A stretch of DNA of 64,000 nucleotides, taken from NCBI GenBank assembly GCA_024645045.1, contig JAHEGO010000070.1:64735-128734 (forward strand), read 5' to 3'. The notes below the pieces were generated by a model that was not told the DNA's origin, searched no databases, and worked only from the letters and a program-made list of their open reading frames with translations. The position numbers and the translations under genes are program-made. The first letter of the stretch is position 1; every line of letters starts with the position of its first letter. Below are positions 39,384 to 48,386 of this stretch, one piece after another. Source of the DNA: Sphingobacteriaceae bacterium. GTDB lineage: Bacteria > Bacteroidota > Bacteroidia > Sphingobacteriales > Sphingobacteriaceae.

Positions 39384-39663
39384 AGATTTAGTAGAAAAAA
39401 TTGCTCATTTGGCTCGATTAGAATTCAATGATCAAGAAAAAGTTAAAATCGAAGCGGATTTAAATCGCATTTTAGATTTTATGGAAACATTGAATGAAGT
39501 TGATACAGATCAAGTTGCACCGCTTATATATATGAATGATGAGGTGAACGTACTTAGAAAAGACGAAGTCATTCAAACAATAAGTCACGAAGAGGGTTTA
39601 TCAAATGCACCTAAAAAGGATACCGATTATTTCAGAGTTCCTAAGGTGATTGAACAAAAGTAA
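39370..39663 (+). CDS. gatC: Asp-tRNA(Asn)/Glu-tRNA(Gln) amidotransferase subunit C
   Basis: VEKIAHLARLEFNDQEKVKIEADLNRILDFMETLNEVDTDQVAPL. Confidence 0.95.
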   Translation: MRIDKDLVEKIAHLARLEFNDQEKVKIEADLNRILDFMETLNEVDTDQVAPLIYMNDEVNVLRKDEVIQTISHEEGLSNAPKKDTDYFRVPKVIEQK

Positions 39664-39741
39664 TTGTACGCTATTTGTTACGATTATTTCTTTTGATATG
39701 GTTGTTTAAATATTAATTTCAACCTTATAAAATATATATAA

Positions 39742-40458
39742 ATGGAAAAGCAAGTGCTCATAAAATTACAAGATATCGGTAAACGATATGTGATTGGTTC
39801 GGAAGAAATTTTTGCATTGCGTTCTGTTGATTTGGAAATTTATAAGGGAGAATTCGTTGCATTAATGGGGCCTTCTGGTTCTGGAAAGTCTACCTTAATG
39901 AATATTTTGGGATGTTTAGATACACCAACCAAGGGGACATATGTGTTGAATGGCACAGATGTAAGTAACCTCAACGACAACGAACTCGCAGACATCAGGA
40001 ATAAAGAAATTGGTTTTGTATTTCAAACGTTTAATTTATTACCTCGTTCAAGTTCATTAGAAAATGTAGCATTGCCTTTGGTATATGCAGGCTTAGCAAA
40101 AGAAGCAAGAACCACCAGGGCCATTCAAGTTTTAGAAAGTGTAGGATTGGGAAACAGAATGTACCATAAACCCAATGAACTATCAGGTGGGCAAAGACAA
40201 AGAGTTGCAGTTGCTAGGGCATTGGTCAATAATCCAGCAATTATTTTAGCCGATGAACCAACAGGAAATTTAGATACCAAAACATCGGTAGAGATTATGG
40301 GTTTAATCGAAGAAATTCATAGCAAAGGAAATACAATTATATTGGTTACCCACGAAGAAGATATTGCAAAGCATGCGCATAGAATTGTAAGGATGCGAGA
40401 TGGAGCAGTTGAATCTGATGAACCAAATAAAGAAATTTTAACTACACAAAACAGGTAA
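39742..40458 (+). CDS. ABC transporter ATP-binding protein (MacB/LolD type)
   Basis: [59 protein letters not shown]. Confidence 0.95.
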   Translation: MEKQVLIKLQDIGKRYVIGSEEIFALRSVDLEIYKGEFVALMGPSGSGKSTLMNILGCLDTPTKGTYVLNGTDVSNLNDNELADIRNKEIGFVFQTFNLLPRSSSLENVALPLVYAGLAKEARTTRAIQVLESVGLGNRMYHKPNELSGGQRQRVAVARALVNNPAIILADEPTGNLDTKTSVEIMGLIEEIHSKGNTIILVTHEEDIAKHAHRIVRMRDGAVESDEPNKEILTTQNR

Positions 40459-40474
40459 ATTAAGCATAGATTTC

Positions 40475-41023
40475 ATGAAAATATATACTAAAACAGGTGA
40501 TCAAGGACAGACCTCTTTAATAGGAGGAGTAAGGGTTCCAAAGCATCATATCAGAATTGAATCATATGGCACTGTAGATGAATTGAATTCACATATTGGT
40601 TTAATCCGTGACCAAGCAATTGATGAATCATATAAAGTAGTTTTAAAAGAAATACAAGATAGGTTATTTACTGTAGGTTCTTCGCTTGCTTCTGATCCAG
40701 AAAAATCAAAAATGAAAATTCCAGATTTTCATCCAGAAGATATTCAACTTCTAGAGGATCAAATGGATTTGATGAATGAGTCTTTACCAGAGCTTAAAAA
40801 TTTTATTTTACCTGGTGGACATACTGTAGTTTCTTATTGTCATTTGGCTAGGGTTGTTTGTAGAAGAGCAGAACGAATTTCTGTTCATTTAGCAGAAATA
40901 TCTTACGTAGACCCTATGGTCATTCAGTATCTAAACAGGCTTTCAGATTACTTATTCGTATTATCAAGGAAAATAGCTAAAGATTTAGGAGCGAACGAAT
41001 ACCTTTGGATACCAAGGGTTTAA
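40475..41023 (+). CDS. Cob(I)yrinic acid a,c-diamide adenosyltransferase (PduO type)
   Basis: KIYTKTGDQGQTSLIGGVRVPK; LPGGHTVVSYCHLARVVCRRAER; YLNRLSDYLFVLSR. Confidence 0.94.
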   Translation: MKIYTKTGDQGQTSLIGGVRVPKHHIRIESYGTVDELNSHIGLIRDQAIDESYKVVLKEIQDRLFTVGSSLASDPEKSKMKIPDFHPEDIQLLEDQMDLMNESLPELKNFILPGGHTVVSYCHLARVVCRRAERISVHLAEISYVDPMVIQYLNRLSDYLFVLSRKIAKDLGANEYLWIPRV

Positions 41024-41097
41024 GCAAATAAATAGGATTTCTTTTCCACAATTTTTATAAACATTTTAACAGCTATTTGATTTTAGCTTTATTATTT

Positions 41098-41105
41098 TAC
41101 TTTTG
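41098..41105 (+). promoter_or_regulatory. Putative -7 element TACTTTTG for the DUF2795 gene
   Basis: TAnnTTTG with TTTG 18 nt upstream (41076-41079). Confidence 0.55.
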
Positions 41106-41138
41106 CGGAAATAAGATTATCATTTAAAACGAACAATT

Positions 41139-41360
41139 ATGTATTGGACACTAGAATTAGCATCACATTTAGAAGATGCGCCTTGGCCAGCTACCAAAGA
41201 TGAATTAATTGATTATGCAATTCGTTCAGGTGCTCCAGTTGAGGTGATAGAAAACTTACAAGACTTAGAAGATGATGGCGAACCTTATGAAAACATAGAG
41301 GAAATTTGGCCAGACTATCCCACAAAAGATGACTTCTTTTTCAACGAAGATGAATATTAA
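41139..41360 (+). CDS. DUF2795 domain protein
   Basis: MYWTLELASHLEDAPWPATKDELIDYAIRSGAPVEVIENLQDLEDDGEPYENIEEIWPDYPTKDDFFFNEDEY. Confidence 0.85.
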   Translation: MYWTLELASHLEDAPWPATKDELIDYAIRSGAPVEVIENLQDLEDDGEPYENIEEIWPDYPTKDDFFFNEDEY

Positions 41361-41389
41361 AAAAAGCCCCATAATTGGGGCTTTTTTAT
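41359..41389. terminator. Bidirectional terminator between DUF2795 gene and ispD
   Basis: AAAAAAAGCCCCataattGGGGCTTTTTTA. Confidence 0.85.
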
Positions 41390-42054
41390 TTTAACATTAA
41401 TATGTTTTCTGCAAACAAAATATCTTCTGGATAAGTGATTTTGATATTTTGTGTTTCACCTAATAAAATGTGAATAGGTATTCCAGACCTTTCAACTACT
41501 GCGGCATCATCGCTGAATTCATTTCTATACGCTTGTTGATATGCTTTCAATAACACACTCGAATCGAAAAGTTGAGGTGTTTGTACTAAGAAAATTTCTT
41601 CTCTTGGCAGTGCTGCAGAAATGCCATCGTGCAAGCGTCTAATAGAATCTTTTGCTGGAATTGCGGTAACAATTGCCTGGTGGTTATTTGCTTGTTCAAA
41701 CCCTCTTAAAATAAGTGCTGTGCTCACTAAGGGTCTAACACCGTCATGAACTGCAACAATAGATTTTTTAGGGATTAATTTTAATGCATTCTTTACAGAA
41801 TGGTATCTTGTTCTACCACCATTTACTAAAGTATAAGGAATGGTTACTTTGAATTTTTTTGCAATTTTATTCCATTGCGCTTGGTGATCTACATTGAGCA
41901 CTAAAAATAGTTCAATGTCAGCATCAGCGAGAAAAAACTTTTCTAAAGTATGAAGTAAAATAGGCTTGCCATTTATTTCTAAAAATTGTTTAGGGATTTC
42001 GGTTTGCATGCGCGAACCGTTTCCTCCAGAAACAATGATGGCAACTTTTTTCAA
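41386..42054 (-). CDS. ispD: 2-C-methyl-D-erythritol 4-phosphate cytidylyltransferase
   Basis: AIIVSGGNGSRMQTEIPKQFLEINGKPILLHTLEKF; VAVHDGVRPLVS; FSDDAAVVERSG. Confidence 0.94.
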   Translation of the reverse strand: MKKVAIIVSGGNGSRMQTEIPKQFLEINGKPILLHTLEKFFLADADIELFLVLNVDHQAQWNKIAKKFKVTIPYTLVNGGRTRYHSVKNALKLIPKKSIVAVHDGVRPLVSTALILRGFEQANNHQAIVTAIPAKDSIRRLHDGISAALPREEIFLVQTPQLFDSSVLLKAYQQAYRNEFSDDAAVVERSGIPIHILLGETQNIKITYPEDILFAENILMLK

Positions 42055-42058
42055 TTCT

Positions 42059-43108
42059 TTATAAAATTAACATGGCATCGCCATAGCTATAGAAACGGTA
42101 TTTTTCTTTAACTGCAATTTTATATGCTTCCATCACAAAGTCATAACCACCAAAAGCAGCTACCATCATTAATAGCGTAGATTCTGGAGTATGAAAATTG
42201 GTCACCATACAATTTGCAATACTGAAATCGAAAGGAGGAAATATAAATTTACTGGTCCAGTCGTTGGCTGGCTTTAATAATCTACCTGCAGAAACAGATG
42301 ATTCAATGGCTCTCATACTAGTAGTACCAATTGCACAAACTCTCTTCTTTTTTTCGTTTGCTTTGTTAACCATTGCAGCTGTTTTTTCTGAAATAATGAA
42401 TTGTTCAGAATCCATTTTATGCTTGGTTAAATCTTCAACTTCAACAGATCTGAATGTTCCAAGGCCAACATGTAAAGTTACTTCTGCAAAATCAATGCCT
42501 TTTAATTCTAGCCTTTTATACAACTCGCGACTGAAGTGAAGTCCAGCAGTTGGAGCAGCTACAGCGCCTTCTTCTTTAGCGAAAATAGTTTGATATCTTT
42601 CTTTATCTTCTGCTGTTGCTTTTCTTTTGATGTATTTTGGAAGTGGGGTTTCACCTAAAATTTCAATTGCTTTTCTAAACTCTTCATCTGTACCGTCAAA
42701 TAAGAAACGGATAGTTCTTCCCCTAGATGTTGTGTTGTCTACAACTTCAGCAATTAATAAATCGTCTTCCCCAAAATATAATTTATTACCAACCCTAATT
42801 TTACGAGCTGGGTCTACCAATACATCCCAAAGGCGCATTTCGTGATTCAGCTCTCTCAATAAAAATACTTCAATTTGTGCACCAGTTTTTTCTTTATTAC
42901 CATACATTCTAGCAGGAAATACTTTGGTGTTATTTAATATCATCACATCACCATCATCAAAATATCCTAAAATATCTTTGAATAATTTATGTTCAATTGT
43001 ACCTGTTTTGCGATCTAATACCATTAATCTAGATTCATCACGTTGTTTAGCAGGTGTTGATGCGATTAATGCTTCAGGTAAATTAAAGTGGAATTGTGAT
43101 AGTTTCAT
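42059..43108 (-). CDS. queA: S-adenosylmethionine:tRNA ribosyltransferase-isomerase
   Basis: [73 protein letters not shown]. Confidence 0.95.
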   Translation of the reverse strand: MKLSQFHFNLPEALIASTPAKQRDESRLMVLDRKTGTIEHKLFKDILGYFDDGDVMILNNTKVFPARMYGNKEKTGAQIEVFLLRELNHEMRLWDVLVDPARKIRVGNKLYFGEDDLLIAEVVDNTTSRGRTIRFLFDGTDEEFRKAIEILGETPLPKYIKRKATAEDKERYQTIFAKEEGAVAAPTAGLHFSRELYKRLELKGIDFAEVTLHVGLGTFRSVEVEDLTKHKMDSEQFIISEKTAAMVNKANEKKKRVCAIGTTSMRAIESSVSAGRLLKPANDWTSKFIFPPFDFSIANCMVTNFHTPESTLLMMVAAFGGYDFVMEAYKIAVKEKYRFYSYGDAMLIL

Positions 43109-43296
43109 CTGTGTTTGTTTTATTTATTATGGCCCCAATTGACCTTCTACTTAATATCCCTTTATAAAGGACATTTTACAAGCCGAGCGCGAATTTAAGA
43201 ATATATTTCTGTAGTATAAAGAATATTAATGAAGCATCAATCAAAATTTTTACATTACTAATGCTTCATAGCTAAATTAAATCATAGTTTTGCCTT

Positions 43297-44544
43297 ATGT
43301 TATTTTTAAGATTATTAAAGGAATCCATATTATTTGCACTTAATGCATTGGTAGTCAATAAGTTAAGAACTTTTCTGTCTTTATTAGGAATATCAATTGG
43401 CATTTTTACCATTATTACAGTATTTACTTTAGTCGATTCATTAGAAAATAATTTAAATAAAAGTGTCCAAAAGTTAGGGAATGATGCCATTTATGTTCAA
43501 AAATGGCCTTGGGAATTTGGTGGCGACTATCCTTGGTGGAAATATTTTAATAGGCCTTCGCCATCATTTAAAGATTTTGAACAAATTCAAAAAAGAGCGG
43601 GGACTAATATAAAAGCGGTAGCATTCCAAATTTCTATCAACGATAAAATTGTCAAATTCCGAAATAAAAATGTCGAGAACGTAACGGTTATTGCCGCTTC
43701 ACATGATTATAATCAAACGCGTGTATTGGATATTGAAAGGGGAAGGTATTTTACAGCAGCTGATTCTAGAAGTGGGAAAAATTATGTTTTGTTAGGATAT
43801 GAAGTGGCTAATGGATTATTTGAACAAGCTGACCCAGTTGGTCAATCTGTAAAAATAAATGGTAGAAATTTAAAAGTATTAGGCGTATTTAAGAAAGAAG
43901 GGGAAGATATTTTAAATAGTTCTATTGATAATTCAGTTTTAATTCCAATTAACTATGCAAGAAATATTGTTGATACCAAAAGTGATAATTACGATCCTAA
44001 AATTATCATCAAAGCCAGTGAGGGCATAGCTTTAAACGAATTGTCTAATGAAATGAAAGGACAAATTAGATCAATTAGAAGATTGTCACCAAGAGAAGAA
44101 GATGATTTTGCTTTGAACCAATCTAGCATGTTGTCGTTACAACTAGATTCATTATTTGGAGTTGTAAATATTGCTGGTTGGATTATTGGAGGATTTTCAA
44201 TATTAGTTGGTGGGTTTGGAATTGCCAACATCATGTTTGTATCTGTAAAAGAAAGAACCAATATCATTGGTATTCAAAAGTCTTTAGGTGCTAAAAACTA
44301 TTTTATTTTATTGCAATTTTTAGTTGAAGCAGTGGTATTAAGTATCATCGGTGGAATCATTGGTTTAATCATTGTATATATTATTACATTGGTTGCATCA
44401 GCATTTGATTTTACATTGATTTTAAGCCTTTCCAACTGCCTTTTAGGTCTTTCTGTTTCTGCTATTATTGGCGTAATATCTGGGTTTTTACCTGCTTGGA
44501 ATGCTTCACAACTAAATCCGGTGGAAGCAATTAGGGCTAAATAA
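43297..44544 (+). CDS. ABC transporter permease (MacB_PCD/FtsX type)
   Basis: ALNALVVNKLRTFLSLLGISIGIFTIITVFTLVDSLE...; FGIANIMFVSVKERTNIIGIQKSLGAK; FLPAWNASQLNPVEAIRAK. Confidence 0.92.
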   Translation: MLFLRLLKESILFALNALVVNKLRTFLSLLGISIGIFTIITVFTLVDSLENNLNKSVQKLGNDAIYVQKWPWEFGGDYPWWKYFNRPSPSFKDFEQIQKRAGTNIKAVAFQISINDKIVKFRNKNVENVTVIAASHDYNQTRVLDIERGRYFTAADSRSGKNYVLLGYEVANGLFEQADPVGQSVKINGRNLKVLGVFKKEGEDILNSSIDNSVLIPINYARNIVDTKSDNYDPKIIIKASEGIALNELSNEMKGQIRSIRRLSPREEDDFALNQSSMLSLQLDSLFGVVNIAGWIIGGFSILVGGFGIANIMFVSVKERTNIIGIQKSLGAKNYFILLQFLVEAVVLSIIGGIIGLIIVYIITLVASAFDFTLILSLSNCLLGLSVSAIIGVISGFLPAWNASQLNPVEAIRAK

Positions 44545-44547
44545 CAA

Positions 44548-45537
44548 TTACAAAGATTTTGCTTCGTTTAAAAGTTCTGATTTAATAATTGGAACGACAC
44601 CTACTTTTTCACAAACTAATCCACCTGCAAGGTTTGCAATAGCAGCTATTTTTTGATTTGGCATATTTGCTGCATAACACAAAGCAGCTACACTAATTAC
44701 CGTATCACCTGCACCAGACACATCAGAAATATTCCTGATATGTGCAGGAATATGGTAATTATTTTCAGTATCTAATAAAAATACGCCATGCTCTGAAAGT
44801 GTTATCATTACAGCATTTGCATTGATTTTAGTTTTTAATTCTAATGCAGCAGCGTTTAGTTGCGTATCAGATAAATGATTGAATTCAATTTTCAATCCTT
44901 CTTTTAATTCTTTTAAGTTAGGTTTGAAAAGCCCAACATTTTTATAGGTTAAGAAATTTCTTTTCTTTGGATCAACCACAGTTTTGATACCTGCAGTAGT
45001 TGCTATTGTTATTAATTTTTCAATGTTATGTTGTGTTAAAACACCTTTGTCATAATCTTGAAAAATGATAACATCAATTTTATTGTTTGCAATAATTTTT
45101 TGAACGTGTGTGATAAAGTCTGTTTCTTCCACTTCATTTAATGGATGATCTACCTCTTCGTCTATGCGTAATAAGTGTTGGTGATGGCCTATCACTCTTG
45201 TTTTAATGGTAGTGATACGATCTTTACTTTTTACAATTCCTTCGTGGGTGATATTTAAGTCTCCTAAAAGTTTAATGAGTTTTTTGCCATTTTCATCATC
45301 ACCAATTACAGAGCATAAAATTGGTTTTGCACCCATTGATTGAATATTCAAAGCAACATTAGCGGCACCACCTAATCTATCTTCTTTTTTTGCTACAGAC
45401 AAAACAGGTACTGGCGCTTCTGGTGAAATTCTTTCTACTTTACCCCATACATATCCATCAATCATTACATCTCCAATGATCATCACATTCATTTGATCAA
45501 ATGATTGAAAGGTATTTGTTAATTGATTCAAATCCAT
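44548..45537 (-). CDS. PfkB-family carbohydrate kinase, RfaE domain I (heptose 7-phosphate kinase) type
   Basis: MNVMIIGDVMIDGYVWGKVERISPEAPVPVLSV...LGGAANVALN; DVSGAGDTVISVAALCYA. Confidence 0.9.
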   Translation of the reverse strand: MDLNQLTNTFQSFDQMNVMIIGDVMIDGYVWGKVERISPEAPVPVLSVAKKEDRLGGAANVALNIQSMGAKPILCSVIGDDENGKKLIKLLGDLNITHEGIVKSKDRITTIKTRVIGHHQHLLRIDEEVDHPLNEVEETDFITHVQKIIANNKIDVIIFQDYDKGVLTQHNIEKLITIATTAGIKTVVDPKKRNFLTYKNVGLFKPNLKELKEGLKIEFNHLSDTQLNAAALELKTKINANAVMITLSEHGVFLLDTENNYHIPAHIRNISDVSGAGDTVISVAALCYAANMPNQKIAAIANLAGGLVCEKVGVVPIIKSELLNEAKSL

Positions 45538-46730
45538 TATGCTAATTTTGCTAATTCAACTTTAATTCTTCTCATGGCTTCTATTAAATTTTCTTCCGAC
45601 GTTGCATAAGAAAATCTGATATTATTTGGACTTCCAAATGAATCGCCAGAAACTACAGCCACGTTAGCTTCTGTTAATAAATACATACACAAATCTTCTG
45701 AGTTTTCAATAGATCCTGCTGCATGTTTTTTGCCAAAATAATAGGTTACATCTGGAAAAAAATAAAATGCTCCAGCAGGTTTATTGCAAACAAAACCGGG
45801 TATTTCTTTGATTAATTCATATACCAAATCTCTTCTTTTTTGAAAAGATGCTTTCATTGCTAATGTCGCTGTTAATGGAGAATCTAGTGCAGTAATTGCT
45901 GCTCTCTGAGCAATAGAACAAGTAGCCGAAGTGAATTGACCTTGCATCTTATCACAGGCTTTAGCAATTGCTAATGGTGCACCCATATAACCCAATCTCC
46001 AACCTGTCATGGCAAATGCCTTAGACAAACCATTGATTACGATGGTGCGTTCTTTTATGCTTTCAAATTCTGCAATAGAAGTATGTGTTCCTTCAAAATT
46101 AATGTGTTCATATATTTCATCAGATAAAATATAAATGGAAGGATGTTTTTCAAAAACACTTACTAACTCTGCTAACTCTTTTCTTGAATATACTGATCCT
46201 GAAGGGTTACAAGGAGAAGAGAACATGAATAATTTAGTCTTTGAAGTGATGGCATTTGCTAATTGCTGTGCATTAATTTTAAAATCAGCAGCAACATCAG
46301 TCTGTACATAAACCGGAACGCCTTCGGCGAGTTTAATCATTTCTGAATAGGAGACCCAATATGGTGCGGGTATAATTACTTCATCTCCCGGATTGATAAT
46401 AGACAGTACCGCATTCGCTATACTTTGTTTTGCACCAGTGGAAACTACTATTTGTTCTGGCGTAAATTTTAAATTATTTTCTCTTTCAAATTTTCTGCAT
46501 ATGGATTCTCTTAAATCGAGGTAACCTACCACAGGGGTATAGTATGAGAAATTATCGTCAATTGCTTTTTTTGCGGCAATTTTTATATGATCAGGTGTAG
46601 GAAAATCGGGTTCGCCTAAACTTAAACTTATGATGTCTTTTCCCTGAGCTTTGAGTTCACGACTAAGTTTTGCAACTTTTAATGTTTGTGATTCTGAAAA
46701 AAGATTAAGCCTATCAGCTAAATGCTCCAT
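45537..46730 (-). CDS. Class I/II PLP-dependent aminotransferase (aspartate aminotransferase-like)
   Basis: ISLSLGEPDFPTPDHIK; SPCNPSGSVYS; LSDEIYEHI; INGLSKAFAMTGWRLGYMGAP. Confidence 0.93.
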   Translation of the reverse strand: MEHLADRLNLFSESQTLKVAKLSRELKAQGKDIISLSLGEPDFPTPDHIKIAAKKAIDDNFSYYTPVVGYLDLRESICRKFERENNLKFTPEQIVVSTGAKQSIANAVLSIINPGDEVIIPAPYWVSYSEMIKLAEGVPVYVQTDVAADFKINAQQLANAITSKTKLFMFSSPCNPSGSVYSRKELAELVSVFEKHPSIYILSDEIYEHINFEGTHTSIAEFESIKERTIVINGLSKAFAMTGWRLGYMGAPLAIAKACDKMQGQFTSATCSIAQRAAITALDSPLTATLAMKASFQKRRDLVYELIKEIPGFVCNKPAGAFYFFPDVTYYFGKKHAAGSIENSEDLCMYLLTEANVAVVSGDSFGSPNNIRFSYATSEENLIEAMRRIKVELAKLA

Positions 46731-46772
46731 GTTTTTTTATAGATAAGGTGCTGCTAAAATACTAAAATTGTT

Positions 46773-47363
46773 TTAGAGGGAATAGCATATTCCCATCGAA
46801 ATTACCAAATTGTAATACCTTTCGAAGGTATTGTTGAAATCAATGATTGAAGTTGATACACGTGACTGAAATTTGCTTTTTGGGCCTAATTCATAACTTA
46901 ATCCGGCTAAAAGGCCATAATCCAAGTTGTAAATCTGATTTGAAACATCATAATCTTCCAAACCATCATTGTAAACAGCCTTGATATTAACAGCAGTATA
47001 GGCTCCAAATTGCAAATTTAATTTTGGTTTAAGCTGATATTGATAAATGATTGGGATTTCGAAATAATTAAATTTAAAAAGGGTATCAACGATTGGATCT
47101 GCATTACTGACAACATCTTTACTGCCTTTTTCTGAATAAATTAATTCAAACCCGATAGATTGATTATTCTTAAGATAACGTGAGATACCTGCTCCTGCAT
47201 GTAATCCAATTTTATTGAAACCAGCAAGTTTATCGCCATTTACTTGAGAAAAATTTAAACCAGCACTCAAATTCAATTTAAAATTTTGTGAAAATGCAGT
47301 GGGTTGTATTAAAAAGCTAAACAAACCAATGGCAAGCCATTTGCTTAATTTTAAATTCTTCAT
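46773..47363 (-). CDS. Outer-membrane beta-barrel (PorT-like) protein
   Basis: Signal peptide; FKLNLSAGLNFSQVNGDKLAGFNKIGLHAGAGI...SIGFELIYSEKGSK...YFEIPIIYQYQLKPKLNLQFGAY. Confidence 0.85.
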   Translation of the reverse strand: MKNLKLSKWLAIGLFSFLIQPTAFSQNFKLNLSAGLNFSQVNGDKLAGFNKIGLHAGAGISRYLKNNQSIGFELIYSEKGSKDVVSNADPIVDTLFKFNYFEIPIIYQYQLKPKLNLQFGAYTAVNIKAVYNDGLEDYDVSNQIYNLDYGLLAGLSYELGPKSKFQSRVSTSIIDFNNTFERYYNLVISMGICYSL

Positions 47364-47399
47364 GTCCTAAATTATTAAAAAAAACAGGATATTTGTGAT

Positions 47400-48386
47400 A
47401 TGATTGCAAAAAAAGAAAGGTTGAATGCCATAGTTTGGGTATTAATTGCGGGTGTCTTTATTACGCTACTAAAATTTTATGCATTTTATATTACCCATTC
47501 CAATGCGATTTTAACAGATGCATTAGAGAACATCATCAATATCATTGCCGGTTCATTTGCTTTTTACAGTATCTATTTGTCTTCATTGCCAAAAGACGTC
47601 AACCACCCTTATGGCCATGGTAAAGTAGAATTTTTTGCAGTTGGCTTTGAAGGTTCCTTAATTTTAATTGCAGGAATTACCATCATTTATAAATCACTCA
47701 TTGCAATTGTTCATCCAAATGAAATTAGTCATTTAGTGGATGGTATTTGGATTACATCAGCAGCAGGGTTAGCAAATTATTTTTTGGGAACTTTTTTAAT
47801 TAAACGTGGTAAAAAATTAAATTCCATGGTTTTAACAGCAGATGGAAAGCACCTGATGTCTGATGCCTATACTAGTTTAGGGTTAATTGTTGGATTAATA
47901 ATTATCAAACTTACAGGCTATATTTTAATAGATAGTTTATTGTCTATTTTATTAGGGGGATTGATCTTACACAATGGATATCAGCTATTGCGACATTCAG
48001 TTGCTGGTTTAATGGATGAAATTGATCCTAAAGTAGTTGATCAAATTGTAAAAATTTTAGGTGAAGTAAGAAAAGAATCATGGGTAGACGTACATAATTT
48101 ACGTGCTCAAAAATATGGTGCTGATTTGCATATTGATTGCCATTTAACATTGCCCCATTACTGGCATTTAAATCAAATGCATGATGAAGTTCATGCCATA
48201 GAACAATTGATGAAAGAAAAAGCCGAAACGCAAGTGGAGTTATTTATACATGTGGATCCATGTTTGCCACAGTGCTGTTATTATTGTTCAGTTAAGCAAT
48301 GTGGTGAGCGTCAAAGTCCACAAGAAAGCACCATTCCCTGGACAAAGAAAAACATCATGAAGAATACCAAACACTTCGTAGATTAA
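47400..48386 (+). CDS. Cation diffusion facilitator family transporter
   Basis: AFYITHSNAILTDALENIINIIAGSFAFYSIYLSSLPKDVNHPYGHGKVEFFAVGFEG; LTADGKHLMSDAYTSLGLIVGL. Confidence 0.93.
   Translation: MIAKKERLNAIVWVLIAGVFITLLKFYAFYITHSNAILTDALENIINIIAGSFAFYSIYLSSLPKDVNHPYGHGKVEFFAVGFEGSLILIAGITIIYKSLIAIVHPNEISHLVDGIWITSAAGLANYFLGTFLIKRGKKLNSMVLTADGKHLMSDAYTSLGLIVGLIIIKLTGYILIDSLLSILLGGLILHNGYQLLRHSVAGLMDEIDPKVVDQIVKILGEVRKESWVDVHNLRAQKYGADLHIDCHLTLPHYWHLNQMHDEVHAIEQLMKEKAETQVELFIHVDPCLPQCCYYCSVKQCGERQSPQESTIPWTKKNIMKNTKHFVD

Noticed and set aside
42198-43142. Several + strand ORFs opposite queA
   Set aside because: Antisense shadows of queA; no independent coding support.
43159-43170. CCTTTATAAAGG palindrome upstream of queA, considered as part of a preQ1-type riboswitch
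   Set aside because: Only a 12-bp AT-rich palindrome; I could not build a preQ1 aptamer fold around it and queA is not a usual preQ1 target.
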